A stretch of DNA of 64,000 nucleotides from an uncultured Lachnospiraceae bacterium (lineage in GTDB: Bacteria; Bacillota; Clostridia; Lachnospirales; Lachnospiraceae): positions 1 to 64,000 of the forward strand of contig CANRGZ010000003.1 of assembly GCA_947630295.1 (NCBI GenBank), in the 5' to 3' direction. Shown piece by piece: positions 8,901 through 16,705 of this stretch. The notes under the pieces were generated by a model. The model did not search any database and was not told where the DNA came from. It saw nothing but the letters and a program-made list of their open reading frames with translations. A program made the translations under genes and the position numbers. Every line of letters starts with the position of its first letter. Position 1 is the first letter of the stretch.

Positions 8901-10208
8901 ATTGAAACCTATAAGTTCAAGAAAACTGAAGGCCGTGTAACTAAGGTGGAAGACCACCCGGAACCCCTGTATTACGGGGTTGAAATGAACAATCCCATGG
9001 CAGGCAACACAGCTTTGCAGGAGACCATTATCGATGCGTTGGCCGGTCAGACGGTTGTAAAATCGTCGTCAACCGATCCGGACATACTCGCTGCTTCCGC
9101 CGCAGGGGCATACAATGAAGCAACCTTTGACGGCAAAGACTTTGGCGACAGCTACAACGGTGTGAAATATCAGAAACCGAAGTGGAACAAAGGCGCATCG
9201 TTCAGCTTCTGGTACAAACCCGCCGATCTGGAGGATACCTCGCCCATCCTCTACATGTGCGGCGATCTCAACAAGGGCGGCGCCTTTGCGCTGATGGCGG
9301 ACGGCTCCGTACTCTTCGCCAGCCTGATGGCGCGCGACTGGACCGCTGGCAAGATCGGAAGCAATGCGTGCTTCAACTGCTTTGACGCCATCGGGGATAA
9401 GTCCATGGTCACAGAGGGCGCATGGAACTACTATACGGTGACCCTGGCCAATGACTGGATCCAGGTCTACATCAACGGCAAGGAGATGAAATATACCTGG
9501 GCAAACCTGGCAGGCAAGAAACTGAGTTCATCCAAATTTAATCTGCAGTTTTTCAACGCGGGATTCCTGACCCGGTACAATCCCATCGGTCAGATTCCGT
9601 TTAATGAAACCTCCAGATACTATGTGGAGAAAGCCGGCGGACTTGCGGATCCGGCGAATAACGACTTCAATCTGCTTTGCTCCATCAGAAGCAGCGGCGT
9701 TTATGCTACAGCAGACGGATATTTCCCTGTAGAAGAAAAAGGCAGTCAATATTGTATTGGTCTTAATGAAAAGGGAGAGGATGATAATAAGGCTGCAGAA
9801 GACAGTAAAATGCGTATGCTGATGATGGACCTGCTGACGGATCCTGCCATGAAGCTTTACATGGGCGGCGCGGATTCCCTTCTTTCTACAAAGAATGGCG
9901 CCGTGCTGGTGGTACGTGATGATCCTGAGAAGGGTGTCTATAGCGGCGGCGAAAAAGGCTGGAACGCAAATACCTATGGTGATGACAAGGAAGACTTTGC
10001 GGATAAAAGCGATGAGGCTAACAAAATCAATCCATATATCCCTTCAGGCGTTAAGGCAAAGGAGTTCTATTTCAATTCCAAGCACAACCAGGAAGGATCT
10101 TCCTTTGCAATGCTCCACTTCGATGCCAAGGAACTGACTCCGGAGGAGGTACAGGCAGCGTATGCGGCACTGACTGCAGATCCGGATGGCAATCCGATTG
10201 CCAAATAA
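5913..10208 (+). CDS. Giant secreted protein: N-terminal dockerin plus three LamG-like modules
   Basis: 1431 residues. Signal peptide at 1-41 (core AFCLAFLLALPSALA). A dockerin sits directly behind it at about 47-108: the first loop DINGDGEVDAQDAL is canonical, but the second, NVDGKDEVTASDAL, has Lys at a Ca2+-ligand position and lacks the usual Gly. A Pro/Thr linker (TPRPMPTATPEGTPRPT) leads into three tandem modules of about 400 residues (roughly 150-505, 550-960, 1000-1425). Each repeats ISFWLQ/IGFWLK/FSFWYK, then WxYYTVTFANDWIxxYVDG, then FxDGFMTRYN, and ends with a helix before a Pro/Thr linker. The repeats look like Laminin_G_3/ConA-like lectin folds, probably binding glycans. No catalytic motif is seen. 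An N-terminal dockerin leaves the modules projecting from the C-terminal side. Confidence 0.8.
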   Translation: MNQKRHMITKWFRGIAFCLAFLLALPSALANLGTLSAAAADAAEPSKYGDINGDGEVDAQDALQALQGAAKLITLSETQKKFGNVDGKDEVTASDALLILQLAAHIIPKFPVEDQQQMYTPRPMPTATPEGTPRPTAPVQTYAPENVRKGTAVKVVEDKTNNAVYDAANDIWVMAENMDEGIQIENPIGGKEEFAEDYSYLRKATPAAHKLNPWDLNGSELGWNADDGKDVGLDHSDPKVDHRIYNAPVMEADDELPYDEDNPQAVDYDIIPQKTAPEGGHKGLSISFWLQTPNDKDGAPLLTFFDRNYSVIVSVNGSVRFGTSTLEHNKLVNSRYEYFTNNEWHYYTVTFANDWITIYVDGYEVPFDNVDIKRSSIDFFNDGFMTRYNAAVTWTEEDYKTDWRGYLQEQYRENAHQDYESITIDDYTVFGNTRYRGTHSSKSTGAKLLLTHMMSNNTKVYIGGANTNVLGKQAEHSMTKGTLVSGITYNLEELNAAQVFANYTEAEKDKPGTTSVTPVPDQEGTEATPLPSVDRLEGRAFPVVEDSIDAIATVAKDDKDLDHYTFKAASNPNEDAGVEFENLFENEEEKALISETLDSALDTWKSKNNQTELFPQGTFGGAAANLISYYENYGDIYYGDPALNPVNEETGEFTRPDKSDPHPFHRPVWSKGASIGFWLKPTAELLDSNSPVMTIYGDKAVMFTLEADGSLCYLDMHDSSWSSGEAGKLNKWCQNAFMTKGDKKFVNADEWNYYVVTFANDWIQVYVNGVEVVYQDAGIRRQSMKDFNGGFLSRYNQVGLQGPEDKDYNDYIKKSGGITEKLATWDGGETPADNDTTSIRANNVYFEGPHYEKEVADGDYQNMLLIDNLTSANASVYMGGCPSMLSKTYGWGVEGSPTKRIRYTDHELAAGIEFADLRFFEDELDKEDMATVYQKAKDRLGTVSGGQTPSQPTVEETAPPTEPEGLVSPVRMHASASWESKNNVNVYTFSKPVAESIETYKFKKTEGRVTKVEDHPEPLYYGVEMNNPMAGNTALQETIIDALAGQTVVKSSSTDPDILAASAAGAYNEATFDGKDFGDSYNGVKYQKPKWNKGASFSFWYKPADLEDTSPILYMCGDLNKGGAFALMADGSVLFASLMARDWTAGKIGSNACFNCFDAIGDKSMVTEGAWNYYTVTLANDWIQVYINGKEMKYTWANLAGKKLSSSKFNLQFFNAGFLTRYNPIGQIPFNETSRYYVEKAGGLADPANNDFNLLCSIRSSGVYATADGYFPVEEKGSQYCIGLNEKGEDDNKAAEDSKMRMLMMDLLTDPAMKLYMGGADSLLSTKNGAVLVVRDDPEKGVYSGGEKGWNANTYGDDKEDFADKSDEANKINPYIPSGVKAKEFYFNSKHNQEGSSFAMLHFDAKELTPEEVQAAYAALTADPDGNPIAK

Positions 10209-10243
10209 GTTTTCTGATCAAAACACAATGCAACTATGAAGGA

Positions 10244-10278
10244 GAAGCTCCTGTCCGGCACTGCCGGGCAGGAACTTC
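10244..10278 (+). other. Intercistronic stem-loop between two dockerin genes
   Basis: GAAGCTCCTGTCCGGC and GCCGGGCAGGAACTTC pair over 16 positions (one mismatch, one G-U) with an ACT loop. No T run follows, so it is not a typical terminator. It sits 35 nt after the stop of the giant gene and 27 nt before the next start. It may stabilise or process the shared mRNA. Confidence 0.6.
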
Positions 10279-10304
10279 CCATGAAACGAAAAGGAAGGAC
10301 AGAC

Positions 10305-12134
10305 ATGAAAAAGAAAATTTTTAGCAAATCGCTGGCCGGCGTACTTTCCTTCGCCATGGCCGCCGGCTGCCTGACCTTTGCGCCCATGAGCGTATCTGCG
10401 GATACGGCAGCTGTGCCCAGTCCCGTGCAGGTATATGATTTTTCCCATTCCTTCGAGGAACTGAAAAAACTGGATGCGGGGCTGGAAGTCGTAGAGAATG
10501 CGGCAAAACCGGAGATCGTTCCGGATGACGAGATGGGCAACGTCTTAAAGCTGGGCAAGGCGGTCAACACGGAAAGCCAGGTCTACCAGGAAGGCACCAT
10601 GTATCTGGAGAAGGATGACTCCGAGTATTCCACCATCAACATCACCAATCCCTACAAGGATTCCAAAGACAAACTGGTAGAGTATGGGGATCACGAAGAA
10701 GTAAAACAGAAAAACTGGGAAGGCGTGATGGGCCCTGAGTGGACGACCGGCGTTACCATCAGCTACTGGATCAAGACTTCCGGAAAGAATTCCAACGTTG
10801 TGGGATTCCGCAACAACAAATATCTGGTACAGTCCGATGACTATGCGAAATATCTCTGTACCGTAGACTTTGACAAAGATTACAACTCCCTGACCGATGA
10901 GCAGAGACAGAGCATGGGACAGGACGTTGTCAACTGCGGCGTTTCCTGGGATTCCGACTACTATTTCCAGTACGTCAATGACGATCCCACCGAGCAGGAA
11001 TATACCCCCGGCCTGAAGGGCCCTGTCTATGTAAGGCAGCCTTCCATGGACAAAACACCGGATAATGTAAACAAAGCATTCTGGATGAACAAGTTCTACA
11101 AAGTAGGCTATGTCCAGAGCAAAGACGGAAAAAGCTATGAGCCTTCTTCGGAAAACGGCACCGGCCGTTCCGGCAACTATGCGGATTACTCCAAGTACCC
11201 TACGTTCGGCGACACAGAGGGTTCGGCAGAAGCCAATGGTTCCAAACTCAGATATGGCTGGGCGAAGGGCGAAATGTGGCTGGATTCCACTTCTTCCTTC
11301 TATTTTGAAGGCGACAACAAGATGACGGTACAGGAAAACCCGGCTGGAAGTGAGTACAGGCAGGCACAGGGTATGCAGAACGGCAACGCCTTTTCTGTCA
11401 ACTCCTGGTACGGACAGCAGGCAACCATCGAGGATGCCATCGATTCCGGTTATTACGCAGACAGCCCGGTAACGGTAGAACCTGATAAATGGCATCTGGT
11501 CAGCTGCGTGATCCAGAACGACTGGGTAGAGTATTATCTGGACGGCGCGAAAATCGATATGAAGGGTACCTACAGTTCTTATGGTTCCATTGGAATCGGC
11601 GGCAAGGTTTCCGATCATGAGAAACCCTGGAAGCGTTTCAACAAGGGCGCAGGCAGCCGTTACGGTTATGGCAACAACAAGAACATTATCTACAGAGGCA
11701 CCAACGGCAACTACGTCTGTGAAGTCATCATGGACTGGCTGACTGACGCTTCCACCACAGCCACCATCGGCGGCGGCAACACCGCAGGCGACGGCTACAA
11801 CATGTTCGCGAATACCGATGAGATCGAACTGAAGAACATCGTATTCCACGACGAAATGCTGACAGAAGACCAGATCAAGGTCCTGGCTGAAAACCCGAAA
11901 TACTATGAGAACTGGGGATTTGCACAGGACGGCGATGCAGACGGTGACGGAGATGTAAACGCACAGGATGCGCTTGCAATCTTAAAACATGCGGCAGCGA
12001 TTGAGAAGCTGGATGCTGCAAAGGCTGCTGCGGCAGATGTCAACGGCGATGGTGAATTGTCAGCGGAAGATGCCCTTGGCATTCTCCAGTATGCTGCAAA
12101 AATCATCAGCAGTTTTGATGAACTGAAGAAATAA
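10305..12134 (+). CDS. Secreted LamG-like protein with C-terminal dockerin
   Basis: 609 residues. Start chosen at 10305 because AAGGAAGG lies six bases upstream and the product then begins with a normal signal peptide (MKKKIFSKS, hydrophobic core, VSADTA cleavage). A large ConA/LamG-like module spans about 40-535 with VTISYWIKTSG, WHLVSCVIQNDWVEYYLDG and ELKNIVFHDEMLTEDQIKVL, sharing its plan with each module of the giant protein upstream. Residues about 545-605 are a dockerin with two canonical loops (DADGDGDVNAQDAL, DVNGDGELSAEDAL). No promoter is evident in the 96-nt gap, so it is probably co-transcribed with the giant gene. Confidence 0.8.
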   Translation: MKKKIFSKSLAGVLSFAMAAGCLTFAPMSVSADTAAVPSPVQVYDFSHSFEELKKLDAGLEVVENAAKPEIVPDDEMGNVLKLGKAVNTESQVYQEGTMYLEKDDSEYSTINITNPYKDSKDKLVEYGDHEEVKQKNWEGVMGPEWTTGVTISYWIKTSGKNSNVVGFRNNKYLVQSDDYAKYLCTVDFDKDYNSLTDEQRQSMGQDVVNCGVSWDSDYYFQYVNDDPTEQEYTPGLKGPVYVRQPSMDKTPDNVNKAFWMNKFYKVGYVQSKDGKSYEPSSENGTGRSGNYADYSKYPTFGDTEGSAEANGSKLRYGWAKGEMWLDSTSSFYFEGDNKMTVQENPAGSEYRQAQGMQNGNAFSVNSWYGQQATIEDAIDSGYYADSPVTVEPDKWHLVSCVIQNDWVEYYLDGAKIDMKGTYSSYGSIGIGGKVSDHEKPWKRFNKGAGSRYGYGNNKNIIYRGTNGNYVCEVIMDWLTDASTTATIGGGNTAGDGYNMFANTDEIELKNIVFHDEMLTEDQIKVLAENPKYYENWGFAQDGDADGDGDVNAQDALAILKHAAAIEKLDAAKAAAADVNGDGELSAEDALGILQYAAKIISSFDELKK

Positions 12135-12156
12135 CATCTGAAAGATGAAAAAACGG

Positions 12157-12188
12157 CCCCGATCGTACAGATCGGGGTTTGTTTTTTT
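12157..12188 (+). terminator. Bidirectional rho-independent terminator
   Basis: CCCCGATC and GATCGGGG form a perfect stem with T runs on both strands. It terminates the dockerin genes from the left and the convergent deacetylase gene from the right; its T run overlaps the deacetylase stop codon. Confidence 0.85.
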
Positions 12189-12969
12189 ACAGGGCAGATA
12201 CTGCCGGAGACGCCTCCGGCGTATTGCTGTGCTGCCTGCCTTCATGATCCATATAGTAATTTTCTTTGATGATCAGTTCCGAGATGGGGACGATTTCGTA
12301 CCCTTTGTCCTGCAGTCCGGTGATGACCTGCTCCAGCGCATCCGCGGTATATTCTCCGCCGTTGTGCATCAGGACGATAGAACCCTTCCCCAGATGTTTG
12401 TGTTCGCAGACCGTGCGGATGATGGAATCCACGCCGTAGTTTTTCCAGTCCAGGCTGTCTACGTCCCACTGAATGGGATAGTAGCCGCAGGCATTGGCAG
12501 CGTCGATCAGCGTGTCATTGTAGTCGCCGTAAGGGGGACGAAACAGGATCATATCTTTTCCGGTGAGCTCTTTGACCATGTCATGGGGCTTTTTGATTTC
12601 TTCCACACATTCCTCATAACTGAGGGTGCTCATTTCCTTGTGGTTCATACTGTGATTTCCCAGATCATGCCCCTCCGCGGCGATGGCTTTGACGTCCTCC
12701 GGGTAGGATTCGATCCAGCCGCCGGTCATAAAAAAGGTGGCGTGAATGTTGTGCTTTTTTAAAATATCCAGCAGTTTTCTGGTATCTTCGTTGCCCCAGG
12801 CCGCGTCAAAGCTGATGGCTACCTTGTTTTCTGCCGTGTCTACGCAGTAAACCGGCAGCTTTTTGTCGGAGGCTTTGGCCGAAGTGGAGATCATTTCGGG
12901 AACGGTCAGAAGGCCGAATAGAACCACTGTAATCAGAGAGAAGAAAAGAAGAAAGGGTTTTTTGATCAT
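12187..12969 (-). CDS. pdaB: Polysaccharide deacetylase, PdaB-like
   Basis: 260 residues with an N-terminal membrane anchor or signal (residues 5-25) and a NodB-type deacetylase domain. Catalytic motifs are visible in order: SFDAAWG (motif 1; the single Asp followed by AAWG is typical of the PdaB sporulation branch rather than TFDDG), GHDLGNHSMNH (metal-binding His), RPPYGDYN and LMHNGGEYTADAL. The family removes acetyl groups from N-acetylated sugars of peptidoglycan; PdaB-type members act during sporulation. It is convergent with the dockerin genes. The ribosome binding site is weak (GGAACC). Confidence 0.8.
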   Translation of the reverse strand: MIKKPFLLFFSLITVVLFGLLTVPEMISTSAKASDKKLPVYCVDTAENKVAISFDAAWGNEDTRKLLDILKKHNIHATFFMTGGWIESYPEDVKAIAAEGHDLGNHSMNHKEMSTLSYEECVEEIKKPHDMVKELTGKDMILFRPPYGDYNDTLIDAANACGYYPIQWDVDSLDWKNYGVDSIIRTVCEHKHLGKGSIVLMHNGGEYTADALEQVITGLQDKGYEIVPISELIIKENYYMDHEGRQHSNTPEASPAVSAL

Positions 12970-13146
12970 GAAAAAGGTTCCAATCTCTGTATTTTATTAT
13001 CCGTAAATTATATTCGCGGATTTTTATGGATATGATTTTCTTATACTGGTATTTTGCCGGACGGTATGTTAAGATAAAGTATCTGCAGGAAAAATTCGGA
13101 AAGACCGGCGGAAAGAGAGAAGCGGCCGGCGAAGGGAAGGTTGAAG

Positions 13147-14262
13147 ATGCAGGAAACGTACTTTATGCCCGTGCGCGTATACAGCGGCGAAAACTGCCTG
13201 CTGCAGCATCCGGAGGTGTTTGCGGCGGCAGGGAAAAAGGCGCTGATCGTCTGCGGCAGAAATTCCGCGAAGCGCTGCGGGGTGCTGGCGGATATTGAAA
13301 AAATATTGAATGAAACGGGACGGGACTTTGCGGTGTTTGACCGGGTGGAGCCCAATCCCTCGATTGAGACGATTTATGAAGGCGCGGCGTTTGCCCGGAG
13401 CGAAGGCGCGGATTTTATCGTGGCGGCCGGCGGCGGTTCGCCGATGGATGCGGCCAAAGCCATTGCCGTGCTGGCCTGCGAATCCATTCCCCGGGATGGG
13501 CTGTTTCAGGGAAACTATGGAAAGGCGCTGCCGATGATCCACATTCCCACCACGGCGGGCACCGGTTCGGAGCTGACGCCCTACGCTATATTGACGGATG
13601 ACCGGATCGAAACCAAGATGACCATGTCCGGGGCGGTGATGTTTCCAAAGGCTGCCTTTCTGGACGGAAAATACATGGCGCAGCTGCCTTACCGGACCAC
13701 GGTGCATACGGCGGTGGACGCCCTTTCCCATGCGGCGGAAGGCATGCTTTCCAACAGATCCTCCCGCTTTTCGGATGCGCTGGCAAAGCAGAGCCTGCAA
13801 ATGATTGCCGCGCAGTTTCCGGCGCTGGAGGCAGGCCGCTTTGACCCGGCGGCCCGGCAGAGCCTGCTGGAGGCGTCGGCCCTTGCGGGTATGGTGATTT
13901 CCCAGACCGGCACCACGGTGGTACATACCATGGGATATTCCTTTACCTACTTTTTGGGCACCGATCACGGCAGGGCCAACGGCCTGACATTGGGACAGTT
14001 TCTGGCGCTGGGGGAAGCACAGTGCCCTGCGCGCATCCGTGAGATTTTGTCCTGCCTGGGCATGACGCAGGCTGCGGAACTGACCGCCTTTTTACGAAAG
14101 CTTTTGCAGCCGGATGAGAGGCTGAGCGAAGCGCAGGTGCGGAAGTTTACGGAGATTACGATGAAGCGCGGTGCGAAAAAACTTTCGGACTGCATGGTCC
14201 GGGTCAGTGAAACGGATATTCTGAATTTATATGCCGGATACCGGCAGGAGGGAGTCAAATGA
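13147..14262 (+). CDS. Iron-containing alcohol dehydrogenase
   Basis: 371 residues, group III (Fe-dependent) ADH. The NAD(P)-binding GGGSPMDAAKAI sits at residues 95-106. Metal ligands fit Asp191 and His195 (AVDALSHAAEG), His260 (VVHTMGYSF) and His274 (DHGRANG). ATG 13147 is preferred, with AGGGAAGG seven bases upstream; an in-frame TTG at 13141 is the alternative. The stop overlaps hprK by four bases, and rhamnulokinase follows, so an operon is likely. Reduction of lactaldehyde from rhamnose cleavage to 1,2-propanediol is a reasonable guess from context, but substrate specificity cannot be read from the sequence. Confidence 0.88.
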   Translation: MQETYFMPVRVYSGENCLLQHPEVFAAAGKKALIVCGRNSAKRCGVLADIEKILNETGRDFAVFDRVEPNPSIETIYEGAAFARSEGADFIVAAGGGSPMDAAKAIAVLACESIPRDGLFQGNYGKALPMIHIPTTAGTGSELTPYAILTDDRIETKMTMSGAVMFPKAAFLDGKYMAQLPYRTTVHTAVDALSHAAEGMLSNRSSRFSDALAKQSLQMIAAQFPALEAGRFDPAARQSLLEASALAGMVISQTGTTVVHTMGYSFTYFLGTDHGRANGLTLGQFLALGEAQCPARIREILSCLGMTQAAELTAFLRKLLQPDERLSEAQVRKFTEITMKRGAKKLSDCMVRVSETDILNLYAGYRQEGVK

Positions 14263-15191
14263 GCGGCGTTGCATTAAAAAAAATTATTGAAAAAATGAAT
14301 TTACAGATACGCAATCCGGAGGTGGAAATTTCCGGGATCGAGGTAACGACTTCGGAAATCAACCGGCCGGCGCTGCAGCTGACGGGATTTTTCGCCGATT
14401 TTGAAGTGGTTCGGCCACAGCTGATCGGCAACGTGGAATACAGCTATCTGAAAACCAAGACGGAGGAGGAGCGGACGGAGATTTACGACCGGTTTCTGTC
14501 CTATGGCGTGCCCTGCGTGATTTATTCCTCCAACCGGGCGCCGGACGGGCAGATGTTAAGCATCGCCACGAAATACCATACGCCGGTGCTGCAGACGAAG
14601 CGGACGGCCTCGGATTTCATGGCGGAGTTTATCCGTTCCATGAAGGTGCAGCTGGCCCCCATGATTTCCGTGCACGGCGTGCTGGTGGATATTTACGGTG
14701 AAGGCGTGCTGATTATGGGCGAGTCCGGCATCGGCAAAAGCGAAGCGGCGCTGGAACTGGTGAAGCGCGGCCACCGTCTGGTTTCGGACGATGTGGTGGA
14801 GATCCGCAAAGTGTCGGATGAAACGCTGATCGGCACTTCGCCGGATATTACCCGCCATTTCATCGAACTGCGGGGCATCGGCATCGTGGACATCCAGAAG
14901 CTGTTCGGTTACGCCAGCGTCAAGGAAACCCAGAATATCAATCTGGTCATCAAGCTGGAGGACTGGAGCAGTGAAAAGGAATACGACCGGCTGGGACTGG
15001 AAGACGAGTATACGGAGTTTCTGGGCAACAAGGTGGTCTGCCACAACATTCCCATCCGTTCCGGACGGAATCTCGCCATTATCTGCGAGACAGCGGCGGT
15101 CAACTACAGGCAAAAACAAATGGGGTACAACGCGGCGCAGGAGCTGTACAAGCGCGTGCGCGAAAATCTGCAAAAAGGGGAGGCAAACTGA
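14259..15191 (+). CDS. hprK: HPr kinase/phosphorylase
   Basis: 310 residues, full length for the family. Walker A GESGIGKSE at 154-162, the His139 region (ISVHGVLVDIYG), Asp178-Asp179 (HRLVSDDVVEI), and the family signature ELRGIGIVDIQKLFGYASV. It phosphorylates and dephosphorylates a conserved Ser of HPr/Crh, the signal for carbon catabolite repression with CcpA. A likely target, the Crh-like protein at 47965-48225, is in the same window. ATGA overlap with the dehydrogenase upstream. The neighbour is rhamnulokinase, not the lgt/murB genes often seen beside hprK. Confidence 0.95.
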   Translation: MSGVALKKIIEKMNLQIRNPEVEISGIEVTTSEINRPALQLTGFFADFEVVRPQLIGNVEYSYLKTKTEEERTEIYDRFLSYGVPCVIYSSNRAPDGQMLSIATKYHTPVLQTKRTASDFMAEFIRSMKVQLAPMISVHGVLVDIYGEGVLIMGESGIGKSEAALELVKRGHRLVSDDVVEIRKVSDETLIGTSPDITRHFIELRGIGIVDIQKLFGYASVKETQNINLVIKLEDWSSEKEYDRLGLEDEYTEFLGNKVVCHNIPIRSGRNLAIICETAAVNYRQKQMGYNAAQELYKRVRENLQKGEAN

Positions 15192-15195
15192 CATT

Positions 15196-16617
15196 ATGGG
15201 AAAAGCTGTTTACAATCTGGCGTTTGATTACGGCGCATCCAGCGGCCGTATGATTCTGGGCAAATATGAAGATGGAAAAATTTCCCTGCAGGAACTGCAT
15301 CGTTTTGATAATGAACCGGTGCGGATCGGGAAATACTTTTACTGGGATACCTTTCGCTTATACCATGAGCTGAAGCAGGGTTTGAAAAAGGCGGCGGCAC
15401 TGAAGCTGCCGATTGCGTCCCTGGCCATCGATACCTGGGGCGTGGATTACGGACTGATCGACAAGGAGGGCAATCTCATCGGGATGCCCATCCATTACAG
15501 AGACGACCGTACCATCGGCGTAATCGAAGAAGTGGGAAAGCAGATTCCTTTGGAGGAACTTTACGCCGCCACAGGCATTCAGTTTATGAATTTCAATACG
15601 ATCTTCCAGTTCTATGCGGATCGGAAAATGAGACCGGATATCTACGAAAAGGCAGACAAGGCGTTATTCATGCCGGATTTGCTGAATTATTTCCTGACCG
15701 GAAAAGCGTACAACGAGTACACCATCGCGTCCACGGGACAGCTGCTGGACGCAAAAAAACGTACCTGGGATTTTGATATCATGAAACGGGCAGGCTTACG
15801 CACCGATCTGTGCTGTGATCTGATTGCACCAGGCACAGTGGTGGGAGACCTGACGGAGGAAGTCGTAAAAGAAACCGGATTGGAAGGCGTCAAAGTCATT
15901 GCGGCAGGGAGCCATGATACCGCGTCTGCGGTTGCGGGAACGCCGTTTGAAGATGAAAATGCAGCCTTTTTAAGCTGCGGCACATGGTCGCTTCTGGGTA
16001 TGGAAATCGATGAACCGATTCTGACACAGCAGTCGTATGCGTATAATTATACCAACGAAGGCGGTGTGGAAGGAAAAATCCGTTTTTTGAAAAATATCAA
16101 CGGACTTTGGATCATGCAGAACCTGAAGCGCAACTGGAGCCAGTTTGAGCAGGAGGTATCCTATCCTGATATTATCCGGGCGTCCCGGGCGGCGAAGAAG
16201 CAGGATTATACCATCAATCCCAACGATCCCCGCTTTACCGCGCCTTACAATATGATGCGGGAAGTCGTCGCCTATTGTGAGGAAACGGGACAGGGCAGGC
16301 CGGAGGGCCTGGGCGAGATTGCCATGGCCATTTACAACGGCCTGGCGGAGGAATACAAGACCACCATCCGGAATCTGGAAACCATCACCGGCAGGGCCAT
16401 TTCCTGCATCAATATGATCGGCGGCGGCATTCAGGACGAACTGCTCTGCGAGCTGACGGCAAAGAGCACCGGGAAAAAGGTCATTACGGGACCGGTGGAA
16501 GGCTCGGCGCTGGGCAATATCATTATGCAGCTGAAAAGCCTGGGGGCGGTCTCTTCCCTGCAGGAAGGCCGACAGATCATCAAGCGCAGCTGCACGCAGA
16601 AGGTTTATACGGTTTAA
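15196..16617 (+). CDS. rhaB: Rhamnulokinase (FGGY family)
   Basis: 473 residues. N-terminal ATPase fold LAFDYGASSGRMILG, substrate side IDTWGVDYGLID and MPIHYRDDRT, then the C-terminal half with AGSHDTASAVAGTP, LSCGTWSLLGME and NMIGGGIQDELLCELTA, a set diagnostic of L-rhamnulose kinase. It phosphorylates L-rhamnulose before aldol cleavage to DHAP and lactaldehyde. Start 15196 follows the hprK stop by four bases with GGGGAGG upstream; a longer frame starting inside hprK has no supporting signal. No rhamnose isomerase, aldolase or transporter is in the window. Confidence 0.93.
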   Translation: MGKAVYNLAFDYGASSGRMILGKYEDGKISLQELHRFDNEPVRIGKYFYWDTFRLYHELKQGLKKAAALKLPIASLAIDTWGVDYGLIDKEGNLIGMPIHYRDDRTIGVIEEVGKQIPLEELYAATGIQFMNFNTIFQFYADRKMRPDIYEKADKALFMPDLLNYFLTGKAYNEYTIASTGQLLDAKKRTWDFDIMKRAGLRTDLCCDLIAPGTVVGDLTEEVVKETGLEGVKVIAAGSHDTASAVAGTPFEDENAAFLSCGTWSLLGMEIDEPILTQQSYAYNYTNEGGVEGKIRFLKNINGLWIMQNLKRNWSQFEQEVSYPDIIRASRAAKKQDYTINPNDPRFTAPYNMMREVVAYCEETGQGRPEGLGEIAMAIYNGLAEEYKTTIRNLETITGRAISCINMIGGGIQDELLCELTAKSTGKKVITGPVEGSALGNIIMQLKSLGAVSSLQEGRQIIKRSCTQKVYTV

Positions 16618-16622
16618 ATTGA

Positions 16623-16652
16623 CAGGGTATCAGGCGTTTGTCTGATACCCTG
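16623..16652 (+). other. Perfect 11-bp hairpin between rhaB and the M16C protease gene
   Basis: CAGGGTATCAG pairs fully with CTGATACCCTG around gcgtttgt. No T run follows. It may be a leader structure or a weak terminator for rhaB. Confidence 0.5.
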
Positions 16653-16705
16653 ATCGGAGTTCGGGCGGAACAGACCCGAAAATCAAATAAAGAAGGACGG
16701 ATACT

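Noticed and set aside
10545-11849. Long open frame (434 codons) on the minus strand inside the third dockerin gene
   Set aside because: It is antisense to a well-supported gene with signal peptide, repeated modules and dockerin, has no RBS, and its composition is typical of a reverse-frame shadow.
16623-16652. Hairpin after rhaB as a rho-independent terminator
   Set aside because: The stem is perfect but followed by ATCGGAGTTCGGG instead of a T run, so only a structural hairpin is claimed.
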